A DNA stretch of 28,391 nt from assembly GCA_910584495.1 (NCBI GenBank), contig CAJUAR010000032.1, forward strand, positions 1 to 28,391, written 5' to 3'. A program made the position numbers and the translations under genes. This DNA is from an uncultured Muribaculaceae bacterium. Its GTDB lineage: Bacteria; Bacteroidota; Bacteroidia; Bacteroidales; Muribaculaceae. Below are positions 15,144-23,079 of this stretch, one piece after another. The notes beneath the pieces were generated by a model. It did no database searches and was not told the origin of the DNA. It worked only from the letters and a program-made list of their open reading frames with translations. The number at the start of each line of letters is the position of its first letter. The stretch's first letter is position 1.

Positions 15144-17746
15144 AACGAACTGTCATTGCCATTCTCAGTTTTATAATTTTTGTCGTTGGTGCTTCGTCAA
15201 GCAACATCCATCACGACTTTGTCCAAAGGTTTTCTGACGACAGCCACAGCGAGTTGCGCAAATTTTTCGATTGCGGGGCAATTGCCGACAGCACTGAAAG
15301 GGAGGCTATGGAATTTCTTTATGCCTACATGCCTCTTCCCGATATTGATAATTACACACCGCAGTTTTTCCTGGACAATGTCAGGCTTTCCATGGAGGCT
15401 CGCAAAGAAATGCCTTGGGGCGACAGCGTGCCCGAACGCGAATTTCGTCATTTCGTGCTGCCTGTGAGGGTAAACAATGAAGATTTGGATTCTGCAAGAA
15501 GATTTTTTTATAACGAGCTGAGCTCCAGGGTTAAAAATCTGTCGATGAAAGATGCAATTCTCGAGGTGAACCATTGGTGCCACGAAAAAGTGACCTATCA
15601 GCCGAGCGACACTCGCACTTCTAACCCTCTGTCGACAGTGAGCCAGGCCATCGGCCGCTGTGGCGAAGAATCCACCTTTGCTGTGGCGGCTCTGCGTTCG
15701 GTCGGTATTCCGGCCCGACAGGTCTATACGCCGCGCTGGGCTCACACCGACGATAACCATGCATGGGTCGAAGCGTGGGCCGATGGGCGGTGGTGGTTTC
15801 TCGGAGCCTGCGAACCCGAAGCCATCCTCAATCTTGCCTGGTTCAATGCCCCGGCATCGCGAGGCATGCTCATGAACACACGTGCTTATGGCAGTTACGA
15901 CGGCCCCGAGGAATGTTTGGCCCGCACACCTGTCAATACAACCATCAACGTAACATCCAATTATGCACCGGTTGCTGCAGCCCTTGTGAAAGTGGTCGAT
16001 GCAGGCGGGAATGTAGTGCCCGATGCAACGGTTGCTTTCTCTATCTATAATTATGCCGAGTACTATCCCGTAGCTGTCAAGAAAAGCGACAAAGATGGTA
16101 TGGCCTCGCTCACGTGTGGCAAGGGCGACCTGCTTGTCTGGGCTTCAGACGGTTGCCGCTTCGGTTTGTCCAAAGTCAATTCGGCCATGCCAAGCCCTGT
16201 TGTCATTGTCCTCGACAAAGGACCCGGCTTTGAGGGTTGTATGGAATTCGACCTTGTACCTCCGGCACAGTCGGCTTTGCTCCCTGCAGCCACAAGAGAG
16301 CAGACCTTAGTCAATGAACGGCGCAAGGCCGCGGAGGATTCTATCCGCAAGGCATATTGTTCAACATTCGCCACCGATGCTTCGGCACGTGCTTTTGCCC
16401 AATCTCTTGGTCTCGATCCTGGAGCAATGGCTAAAATTCTTGTTCAAGCGCGTGGAAATCATCATGCGATTGAGCAATTTTTGATGTCTCTTTCAGAAAA
16501 AGAAAGGGAAAAAGCAATATCTGTCCTTTTGGCTGTCAATGAAAAAGACTGCCGCGATATTCCTATGGCTGTCGTTGCCGAGCGGCTGCTCTTGCCCGAT
16601 TCCGATTCGCCTCTCTATGCCGATTATGTTCTCAATCCGCGTGTGGAGTGGGAGGGACTTGTGCCTTTTGTTGCCGACTTCCTTGCCGATATGGACGATA
16701 ATTCTGTGAAGCATTTTCGCAGCAATCCTCAGGCTTGGGTGGAATGGGTGGACGATAACATAGCCCTCGACACAATATGGAACCCGGGCTCGTTGCGCAC
16801 TCATCCGGCAGCTGTATGGCAGAAGAGGAGGGCCGACCGTCTGTCGCGCAACATATTTTTTGTGGCTTCGGCACGCGCAATGGGAATCCCTGCACGTATC
16901 GACCCGGTGACAGGACGCACACAGTGGCACGACGGCACGGCGTGGCTCAATGTGGCCATGGAAAATGCCGAGACCGATACCGCACAAATGCGAAAACCTG
17001 TCTATGCGCGTCCTCGATTCTCATACAATTCTGTCGGCAGGCTGCTTGACCCGCAGTATTACTATCATTTCTCGATTTCAAAAATTGAAAACGGTCTGCC
17101 CAGACTTCTTGATTTCGACGAAGCGGCAACATTGAGCTGGATCAACAGAAATTATCACGAATTTGAACCGGGGCATTATGTGCTTACAACGGGACAGCGC
17201 ATGGCCGACGGCAGTGTTCTGGCTCGAAGCTCTTTTTTCTGTCTCGATGCCGACAAAGATAAAAATATCGACGTGGAAATCAGGCACAAAGATGATGCAG
17301 TGCAGGTTATTGGCTCGTTCAACTCCGAAAACTTGTTTGTCGACAATAGTGCTACAGAACGTTCGCTCTTGTCGGCAACAGGCCGTGGCTACTATGTCCT
17401 GGTCTATTCCAAGCCAAATCACGAGCCGTCGGCACACGTAATCAACGAAATTATAGCCGACAAAGAATCTTTCGAGGCTGATGGCCGCAAGATTGTCGTT
17501 CTCTTTGACGATGCCGATGCACTCCACCGTTCCGGAATTGAAAACAAACCGGGCTTGCCGGACAACATGGTAATGGGCTGCGACATTGATGGTCATATTG
17601 CCGATGAACTCAAAGACAATCTTCGTCTCGACGGCGATTTTCCCATTGTTGTGGTCGCCGACACCTTCAATCGCGTTGTATTTGTGAGCGAAGGTTATAC
17701 CATCGGAGCCGCTCGGCGTATTCTCGACATATTACGTCAGATCTAA
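15140..17746 (+). CDS. Large exported transglutaminase-like domain protein
   Basis: This 868-residue protein has an N-terminal signal peptide (MKRTVIAILSFIIFVVGASSS). The transglutaminase-like core at about 120-230 shows GRCGEES with candidate Cys174, GIPARQVYTPRWAH, NHAWVEAW with His207, then WWFLGACEPE. The Asp normally completing the triad is not obvious in the last block. A peptidase-associated beta domain follows (about 280-350). A second GIPAR-containing segment (about 570-600) lacks the Cys-His pair, and the C-terminal ~100 residues (IVVLFDDADAL to ILDILRQI) resemble a thioredoxin fold. Proteins of this type in Bacteroidetes are usually annotated as transglutaminase domain-containing, with unknown substrate; peptidase activity is as likely as cross-linking. 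It is coupled to cutC and lies 9 bp before tex. Confidence 0.85.
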   Translation: MKRTVIAILSFIIFVVGASSSNIHHDFVQRFSDDSHSELRKFFDCGAIADSTEREAMEFLYAYMPLPDIDNYTPQFFLDNVRLSMEARKEMPWGDSVPEREFRHFVLPVRVNNEDLDSARRFFYNELSSRVKNLSMKDAILEVNHWCHEKVTYQPSDTRTSNPLSTVSQAIGRCGEESTFAVAALRSVGIPARQVYTPRWAHTDDNHAWVEAWADGRWWFLGACEPEAILNLAWFNAPASRGMLMNTRAYGSYDGPEECLARTPVNTTINVTSNYAPVAAALVKVVDAGGNVVPDATVAFSIYNYAEYYPVAVKKSDKDGMASLTCGKGDLLVWASDGCRFGLSKVNSAMPSPVVIVLDKGPGFEGCMEFDLVPPAQSALLPAATREQTLVNERRKAAEDSIRKAYCSTFATDASARAFAQSLGLDPGAMAKILVQARGNHHAIEQFLMSLSEKEREKAISVLLAVNEKDCRDIPMAVVAERLLLPDSDSPLYADYVLNPRVEWEGLVPFVADFLADMDDNSVKHFRSNPQAWVEWVDDNIALDTIWNPGSLRTHPAAVWQKRRADRLSRNIFFVASARAMGIPARIDPVTGRTQWHDGTAWLNVAMENAETDTAQMRKPVYARPRFSYNSVGRLLDPQYYYHFSISKIENGLPRLLDFDEAATLSWINRNYHEFEPGHYVLTTGQRMADGSVLARSSFFCLDADKDKNIDVEIRHKDDAVQVIGSFNSENLFVDNSATERSLLSATGRGYYVLVYSKPNHEPSAHVINEIIADKESFEADGRKIVVLFDDADALHRSGIENKPGLPDNMVMGCDIDGHIADELKDNLRLDGDFPIVVVADTFNRVVFVSEGYTIGAARRILDILRQI

Positions 17747-17755
17747 TTCTGTCCT

Positions 17756-19912
17756 ATGGAAAATTCAGAAAATCATATAATGCAGGCCGTGGCGCTTCGC
17801 TGCGGCCTGCCTTTCAAAGGTGTGGAAGCAACGGTGCGACTTCTCGACGAGGGAGCCACTGTTCCTTTCATCAGCCGCTACCGCAAGGAACTCACAGGCT
17901 CTTTGGACGAAGTGCAGATTCGGGCCATTGAAGTTGCCCTCAAAAACGAACGCGAGCTGTCGGCACGCCGCGAATTTGTGCGCGAGGCCATAGCTCAGGC
18001 TGGGGCTTTGACACCCGAAATGGAGCAAAAATTATCCAACGCTGCCACTATGACAGAGATTGAGGACATTTATGCCCCTTATAAACCCAAAAAACGAACG
18101 CGAGCCACAATGGCGCGTGAAAAGGGGCTTGAACCCCTGGCGCGCATTATTATGGCCGGAAGCTCTGCCGACTGCCGCCGTTCGGCCGAACGTTTTGTGG
18201 GGCAAAACGGTATTGAAAACATCGACAATGCCATTGCAGGGGCGAGCGATATTATTGCCGAATGGGCCTCGGAATCGACACGGTTGCGCAACATTGTCCG
18301 CAACACTTATCGCCGCACGGCCAGGCTTGCCGCTTCGGTGGCCAAAGGGAAGGAAGCCGAACTGGCGGCCTCGCCATTTGCCCAGTACGAGGGTTTTGCG
18401 CAGTCGCTCCGGCGGCTTGCTTCGCACCAATATCTTGCTCTGCGTCGCGCCGAAGATGAGGGCTTGCTCAAAGTGAAATATGAACTGCCCGACGGGGGCT
18501 CAGAACTTGATGATGCCTTGTGCCGCAGTTTCGTTCCCCGTAATGCCTCGTGCAGCTGTGCCGACATTATCGACAATGCTGTGTGCGATGCCTCCAAAAG
18601 GCTTCTGCGCCCTTCGGTGGAAAACGAAATATCTGCCGAGCTCAAAGAAGAGGCCGACCGTGTGGCAATCGATATCTTTGCCGACAATCTGCGGCAGTTG
18701 CTGCTTGCCTCGCCGCTGAAGAACCGACGTGTGCTTGCCATCGACCCCGGCTATCGCACCGGTTGCAAGGTTGTGGCTCTCGACGCTCAGGGTAATTTGT
18801 TGGACGAATGTGTGATTTATCCTACGCCTCCTAAAGCCGATATCGAAGGCTCGAAACGCAAAATTGCCGAATTAATTCGCAGGTTCAAGCTCGATGTTGC
18901 TGCGATTGGTAATGGCACGGCATCGCGCGAAACCGAAAAGTTTATCAAGCAGAGCGGTGTCTTGCCTCCTTCGGCGGTCTATGTGGTGAGCGAAAACGGT
19001 GCTTCGGTCTATTCGGCCTCCGAAATTGGCCGACAGGAATTTCCCGACAAGGATGTTACCGTACGCGGAGCTGTGTCTATTGGCCGACGACTGATCGACC
19101 CTCTGGCCGAATTGGTGAAAATCGATCCTAAGTCGATTGGAGTAGGGCAGTACCAGCACGATGTCGACCAGGCACGGCTAAAGGATGCTCTCGATTTTAC
19201 TGTTGTGAGCTGTGTGAACCTTGTGGGAGTGGATGTGAATACGGCCAGCACACGTTTGCTGGCTTATGTGTCGGGCATCGGACCGGCTCTTGCTGCAAAC
19301 ATTGTAGCCTATCGCACTGCCAATGGCGACTTTGTGTCCCGTAGTCAGCTGCGCAAAGTGCCGCGTCTGGGCGACAAAGCTTTTGAGCTTTCTGCCGGTT
19401 TCCTGCGTGTATCCGGTGGAAAAGAGCCTCTCGACAATACGGGCATACACCCCGAAAGCTATGGACTGGTAAAGAAAATGGCGGCGAGCATAGGCGTATC
19501 TGTGGCCGAATTACCGGCCAACGGCGCTTTGCTCGACAGAATAGATGTCAAGGATTTGGCCGATCGGGGTGTGGGCGGTTTGCAGACGATGACCGACATC
19601 GTGGCTGAATTGCGAAAGCCGGGGCGAGACCCGCGTCTGGACAACGATAACAACGCCTTTGTTCCTGCTGTTGAAACGTTTGAAGAGCTGGCTGTTGGCA
19701 TGACAGTCCCGGGAATTGTGAACAACATCACTGCCTTCGGCGCTTTTGTGGACCTCGGCATCCACGAAAACGGACTGATACACATCAGCCAGTTGTCGCG
19801 TCGTCGTGTCAATTCTGTTTCGGAGGTTCTCAAATTGGGCCAGCGTGTCGAAGTACGTGTCATCGAGCTTGATCAGCAACGCCGACGTATCTCGCTTTCC
19901 CTAATAGTGTAG
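17756..19912 (+). CDS. tex: Tex-family RNA-binding transcription accessory protein
   Basis: This 718-residue cytoplasmic nucleic-acid-binding protein shows the full Tex order. An N-terminal helical region contains ATVPFISRYRKELTGSLDEVQI, then comes a YqgF/RNase H-like domain (RVLAIDPGYRTGCKVVALD). Tandem helix-hairpin-helix motifs follow (VDVNTASTRLLAYVSGIGPALA; VSRSQLRKVPRLG), and a C-terminal S1 domain (VGMTVPGIVNNITAFGAFVDLG, GLIHISQLS). Length is slightly below the E. coli homologue (~770). Tex is a broadly conserved housekeeping protein involved in transcription and stress responses. Its last 12 bp overlap the convergent urea-transporter gene. Confidence 0.96.
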   Translation: MENSENHIMQAVALRCGLPFKGVEATVRLLDEGATVPFISRYRKELTGSLDEVQIRAIEVALKNERELSARREFVREAIAQAGALTPEMEQKLSNAATMTEIEDIYAPYKPKKRTRATMAREKGLEPLARIIMAGSSADCRRSAERFVGQNGIENIDNAIAGASDIIAEWASESTRLRNIVRNTYRRTARLAASVAKGKEAELAASPFAQYEGFAQSLRRLASHQYLALRRAEDEGLLKVKYELPDGGSELDDALCRSFVPRNASCSCADIIDNAVCDASKRLLRPSVENEISAELKEEADRVAIDIFADNLRQLLLASPLKNRRVLAIDPGYRTGCKVVALDAQGNLLDECVIYPTPPKADIEGSKRKIAELIRRFKLDVAAIGNGTASRETEKFIKQSGVLPPSAVYVVSENGASVYSASEIGRQEFPDKDVTVRGAVSIGRRLIDPLAELVKIDPKSIGVGQYQHDVDQARLKDALDFTVVSCVNLVGVDVNTASTRLLAYVSGIGPALAANIVAYRTANGDFVSRSQLRKVPRLGDKAFELSAGFLRVSGGKEPLDNTGIHPESYGLVKKMAASIGVSVAELPANGALLDRIDVKDLADRGVGGLQTMTDIVAELRKPGRDPRLDNDNNAFVPAVETFEELAVGMTVPGIVNNITAFGAFVDLGIHENGLIHISQLSRRRVNSVSEVLKLGQRVEVRVIELDQQRRRISLSLIV

Positions 19913-20797
19913 GACCTTGGTGATGATGGTGGCCAGGCAGAAGGGCAGTGTGAGGATGGGAAGTCCCACAGCTGCAAGCAAGGGTGTCAGGCATAGTTGG
20001 AGAAGAACGGTGAGGGTGAGCGAAAGGGCAAGAATAGCGTAATGGAGCAACTGAGCAGATGGCATGTGTCCTTTAAGCCGTGCGCTGCCTATGGCTATTG
20101 CGGTGAGAACAGGAGAGAAGCCCCAAAGCCCACCTAAAATTTCAGCTTGCTGACATCCGAAAATGGCGGCAAGAATCATGCCGGCTGCCGAACCGACAAG
20201 TGCAAGAATGGCTACACGCCACGACGAAACTGCGAGGCCGGCGAGTATCAGCACTGCACCAATCCACGAATCGATGAGGAACACTTGCGATATGCCTTTG
20301 AGCCAGCCTATGATGATGTTGACTGTTGTCAATTCGGGTTGCTGTTCAATTGCCTCCGGTACGTAGGGGTGGATAATGCCGGTGCCGGCCAATAGCAGAA
20401 CCGCCCATGTGGCCACAATAAACGGCAGGGTATAGGAGCTTTGATTAGTGGACGAAAGAAGCTTGTCGAGCAATGTTTTAAGAGGCAATGTGAGCAGTGC
20501 GGCAACTACGACAAGCCCCCACGTAGCCCATCCTGCGGAAAGGAATGTGAAAACCGCACACCCGGCGAGCACCGCATTAAAGCCCTGCAAGCCATCGCGC
20601 GTTCCGTTCATGCCGCGCAGAAGAGCTACTGTGGAGGCTGCTACAAGGGCGGCAACTGCACCAAGGGCAACTATAGACCGATCCGGACTGCCCGCAAATA
20701 TTCCGGCCAACATAAGGATACCCGACAAAACCGACCGTTGAAACATGACTTGTCCCACTCCGCGAAACAAAGTCTGTGCTATGCTTTTTATTTCCAT
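19901..20797 (-). CDS. Urea transporter (UT family)
   Basis: This 298-residue polytopic membrane protein has about ten hydrophobic segments arranged as two homologous halves. UT-family landmarks are DGLQGFNAVLAGCAVF in the first half, SYTLPFIVATWAVLL at the centre, and GLWGFSPVLTAIAIG as the second-half equivalent of the GFNAVL block. The protein would passively conduct urea across the inner membrane. I chose ATG 20797 because an upstream in-frame TTG at 20818 falls within the -7 element. No urease genes are visible in the window. It is convergent with tex and divergent from the C11 peptidase operon. Confidence 0.9.
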   Translation of the reverse strand: MEIKSIAQTLFRGVGQVMFQRSVLSGILMLAGIFAGSPDRSIVALGAVAALVAASTVALLRGMNGTRDGLQGFNAVLAGCAVFTFLSAGWATWGLVVVAALLTLPLKTLLDKLLSSTNQSSYTLPFIVATWAVLLLAGTGIIHPYVPEAIEQQPELTTVNIIIGWLKGISQVFLIDSWIGAVLILAGLAVSSWRVAILALVGSAAGMILAAIFGCQQAEILGGLWGFSPVLTAIAIGSARLKGHMPSAQLLHYAILALSLTLTVLLQLCLTPLLAAVGLPILTLPFCLATIITKVLHY

Positions 20798-20815
20798 ATT
20801 CTCTTTTTGTTTCTG

Positions 20816-20823
20816 CAAAAATA
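20816..20823 (-). promoter_or_regulatory. -7 element of the urea transporter gene
   Basis: The minus strand reads TATTTTTG, matching TAnnTTTG. Transcription would start near 20812, ~15 nt before ATG 20797. No clear -33 element. Confidence 0.5.
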
Positions 20824-20852
20824 GTGAAAATCGGATAAAAGTCCATAAGTGG

Positions 20853-20884
20853 TTTGGCTATATGTTCCATTTTGAGTAATTTTG
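20853..20884 (+). promoter_or_regulatory. Full -33/-7 promoter of the C11 peptidase operon
   Basis: TTTG (20853-20856), a 20-bp spacer and TAATTTTG (20877-20884) exactly fit the Bacteroides consensus TTTG-N19-21-TAnnTTTG. The predicted start lies at about 20888-20891, on or within 3 nt of the ATG at 20891. Confidence 0.75.
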
Positions 20885-20890
20885 CACGAT

Positions 20891-22084
20891 ATGAAAACGC
20901 GACTTAATACATTTCTAACAGCATTATCCCTCTTTTTTGCTTTTACACTGACATCATGCGATCCGTCACATGATGAGCCTGTTGCAGACAGCAGGCGCAC
21001 GGTGCTGGTATATCAGGTGGCCAACAACAACCTTGGAGCTTCGGACTACGACCTTGCCGACATCAACGAGATGAAGGATGGTGCCGCATTGGGGCAGATT
21101 CCAGCCGACTGCCGGCTGCTTGTATACAATTCAAGGCCCAAGCAAGAGCCATGTCTGCTCGAAATCAAAAATAAACGGGTTGATACTCTGAAAATTTACA
21201 GTCAAGACCTTTTGTCGGTCGACAGCAGCCGTATGCTCGAGGTGCTCGGCGATATGGAAAGCATGGCTCATGCCGGCGAATATGGCCTGATTCTCTGGAG
21301 CCATGGTTCGGGATGGTTGCAGGACGGCATTGCCGACAACAATGATGGCGAGTTGGTCCGACCGCTTTCTTTTGGTTCGGAGAGCGGCAAGACAATGAAC
21401 ATTACCACTCTTGCAAATACTCTTGCCAAAGGGCCTAAGCTTAGCTTTCTCTACTTCGACTGCTGCTATATGGCCTCGATTGAGACACTCTATCAGCTTC
21501 GCTATACAGCCCCGGTTATTGTCGGTTCGGCTACCGAGCTTGTGAGCTACGGCATGCCCTATCACCACAATCTGGAATGTTTCTTTGCCAAGGGCGAAGC
21601 CGACCTCGTTGGCGCGGCTCAAAACACTTTTGAATACTACAACGAACAGAGCGGGCAATATCAGACATGCACCATGAGCGTTGTGCGCACCGATGCCCTC
21701 GAGGCTCTTGCCCGTGCAACTGCCGACATTTACAAGAGCTGCCCTGCCTCGCTTCCCGAAGGTTACACTCCGCAACGCTTTATGAGCTACGGCATTTCAC
21801 CATGCTATTATTTCGATTTCGACAACTATGTGCATGCTTTGTGCTTCGACGGCGACAAAGAACGTTTCGACGGGGCTGCGTTGCTCTATGCCGAATTTGC
21901 AAAATGTTTGAAGTCCTGTGTGCTCTATAGTGCGGCAACCCCATATCTTTGGAATTCTGTTCCTCTGACCTATCACTGTGGTATGTCGACACACATTATG
22001 TCCCGGACAACCGACAGCACCTTGAAAAAATATAACACCTTGGCATGGTACCAAGACGTTGCCATAAACCTTTATAACCGCTGA
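20891..22084 (+). CDS. Clostripain-like cysteine peptidase lipoprotein (family C11)
   Basis: This 397-residue predicted lipoprotein has a signal sequence ending in LTSC (Cys23). Its peptidase domain has YQVANNNLG, LILWSHGSGW with catalytic His138 and LYFDCCYMASIETLYQL with the catalytic Cys at 191-192 (192 aligns with the usual FDACLM). These are the C11 His-Cys dyad blocks; the family cleaves after Arg or Lys. The start is ATG 20891 because the signal peptide begins there and the upstream TTG lies in the promoter. It is first in a four-gene operon; its stop TGA shares a base with the MscS start. Confidence 0.93.
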   Translation: MKTRLNTFLTALSLFFAFTLTSCDPSHDEPVADSRRTVLVYQVANNNLGASDYDLADINEMKDGAALGQIPADCRLLVYNSRPKQEPCLLEIKNKRVDTLKIYSQDLLSVDSSRMLEVLGDMESMAHAGEYGLILWSHGSGWLQDGIADNNDGELVRPLSFGSESGKTMNITTLANTLAKGPKLSFLYFDCCYMASIETLYQLRYTAPVIVGSATELVSYGMPYHHNLECFFAKGEADLVGAAQNTFEYYNEQSGQYQTCTMSVVRTDALEALARATADIYKSCPASLPEGYTPQRFMSYGISPCYYFDFDNYVHALCFDGDKERFDGAALLYAEFAKCLKSCVLYSAATPYLWNSVPLTYHCGMSTHIMSRTTDSTLKKYNTLAWYQDVAINLYNR

Positions 22085-23079
22085 TGTTACTACAGATTCC
22101 CGGCATTACTCCGGCGTTGCCCGATTCGGTGCCTACACCTAAAGAAGAGCTCTCGATGCTCAAATCTCTTCCTTTCGACGAATTTGTGTCGCACTTTGTA
22201 AGTTCGGCAGTGAATTTTGCCATAAACCTTGCCGTGGCCATTGTGGTGTTCTACCTTGGCCGCTTCATTATCCGTAAGATTTTCGGAGTTTTGAGCCGTA
22301 TGTTCATTCGCCGAAACCTTGATGCTTCGCTGTCGACATTTGTGCTGAGCATGACCAATATTGTGCTCTATTTCATTCTCATTGTCACGGTGATAGGCAT
22401 TCTCGGCATTGAAACATCGTCGTTCCTTGCACTCTTTGCCTCGGCCGGTGTTGCCATCGGTATGGCTCTGAGCGGCACTTTGCAGAACTTTGCCGGCGGC
22501 GTGCTTATTCTGCTGCTCAAACCTTACAAAATTGGCGATTATATCGAAGCTCAAGGCTATACCGGCACTGTGCGCGAGATTCAAATTTTTCACACTGTTA
22601 TCTGCACTGCCGACAATAAATCGATTTCCATCCCCAACGGCGGTTTGTCGACCGGAGCCATCAACAATTGGTCGCGCGAGGACTTCCGCCGTGTCGACTG
22701 GATGGTGAGCATTGCCTACGGCGACAACATCGATGCCGCCCGCACAAAAATTCTCGAGATTCTTGCCGCCGACCCTCGTGTGGTGGAAACTAACTTTGCC
22801 GACTTCCGCGAGCGCACAGGCACTCAGCTGCGCAGCATAAGCCCTACGGTTCAGGTAAATAACATAGAACATGCCGACCGCACTCCGGCTGTCAATGTTG
22901 CCGAGCTTGCCGAATCGTCGGTAAACCTCAAAGTGACAGCTTGGGTGCCTTCGTCCGACTATTGGGGTGTGTTCTTTGCCATCAACGAACGAATCTACAA
23001 AGAACTGCCGGCAGCCGGTGTCAATTTCCCATTCCCGCAACTCGATGTTCATCTTAATACAGTTCAAAACAATGCGTAA
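22084..23079 (+). CDS. Small-conductance mechanosensitive channel (MscS family)
   Basis: This 331-residue channel would open under membrane tension to release solutes. An N-terminal extension of ~35 residues precedes three transmembrane helices (about 41-60, 87-107, 112-145). The pore helix TM3 reads FASAGVAIGMALSGTLQNFAGG, with the small-residue pattern of MscS. The beta domain follows, KPYKIGDYIEAQGYTGTVREI and SIPNGGL. E. coli MscS is 286 aa, so this is a simple MscS with a modest extension. It is embedded in an operon of exported peptidases, sharing one base with the first gene and 8 bp with the next. Confidence 0.95.
   Translation: MLLQIPGITPALPDSVPTPKEELSMLKSLPFDEFVSHFVSSAVNFAINLAVAIVVFYLGRFIIRKIFGVLSRMFIRRNLDASLSTFVLSMTNIVLYFILIVTVIGILGIETSSFLALFASAGVAIGMALSGTLQNFAGGVLILLLKPYKIGDYIEAQGYTGTVREIQIFHTVICTADNKSISIPNGGLSTGAINNWSREDFRRVDWMVSIAYGDNIDAARTKILEILAADPRVVETNFADFRERTGTQLRSISPTVQVNNIEHADRTPAVNVAELAESSVNLKVTAWVPSSDYWGVFFAINERIYKELPAAGVNFPFPQLDVHLNTVQNNA

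Noticed and set aside
19901..19912. 12-bp antisense overlap of tex and the urea transporter as a regulatory device
   Set aside because: Short convergent overlaps are common, and nothing further in the sequence suggests regulation.
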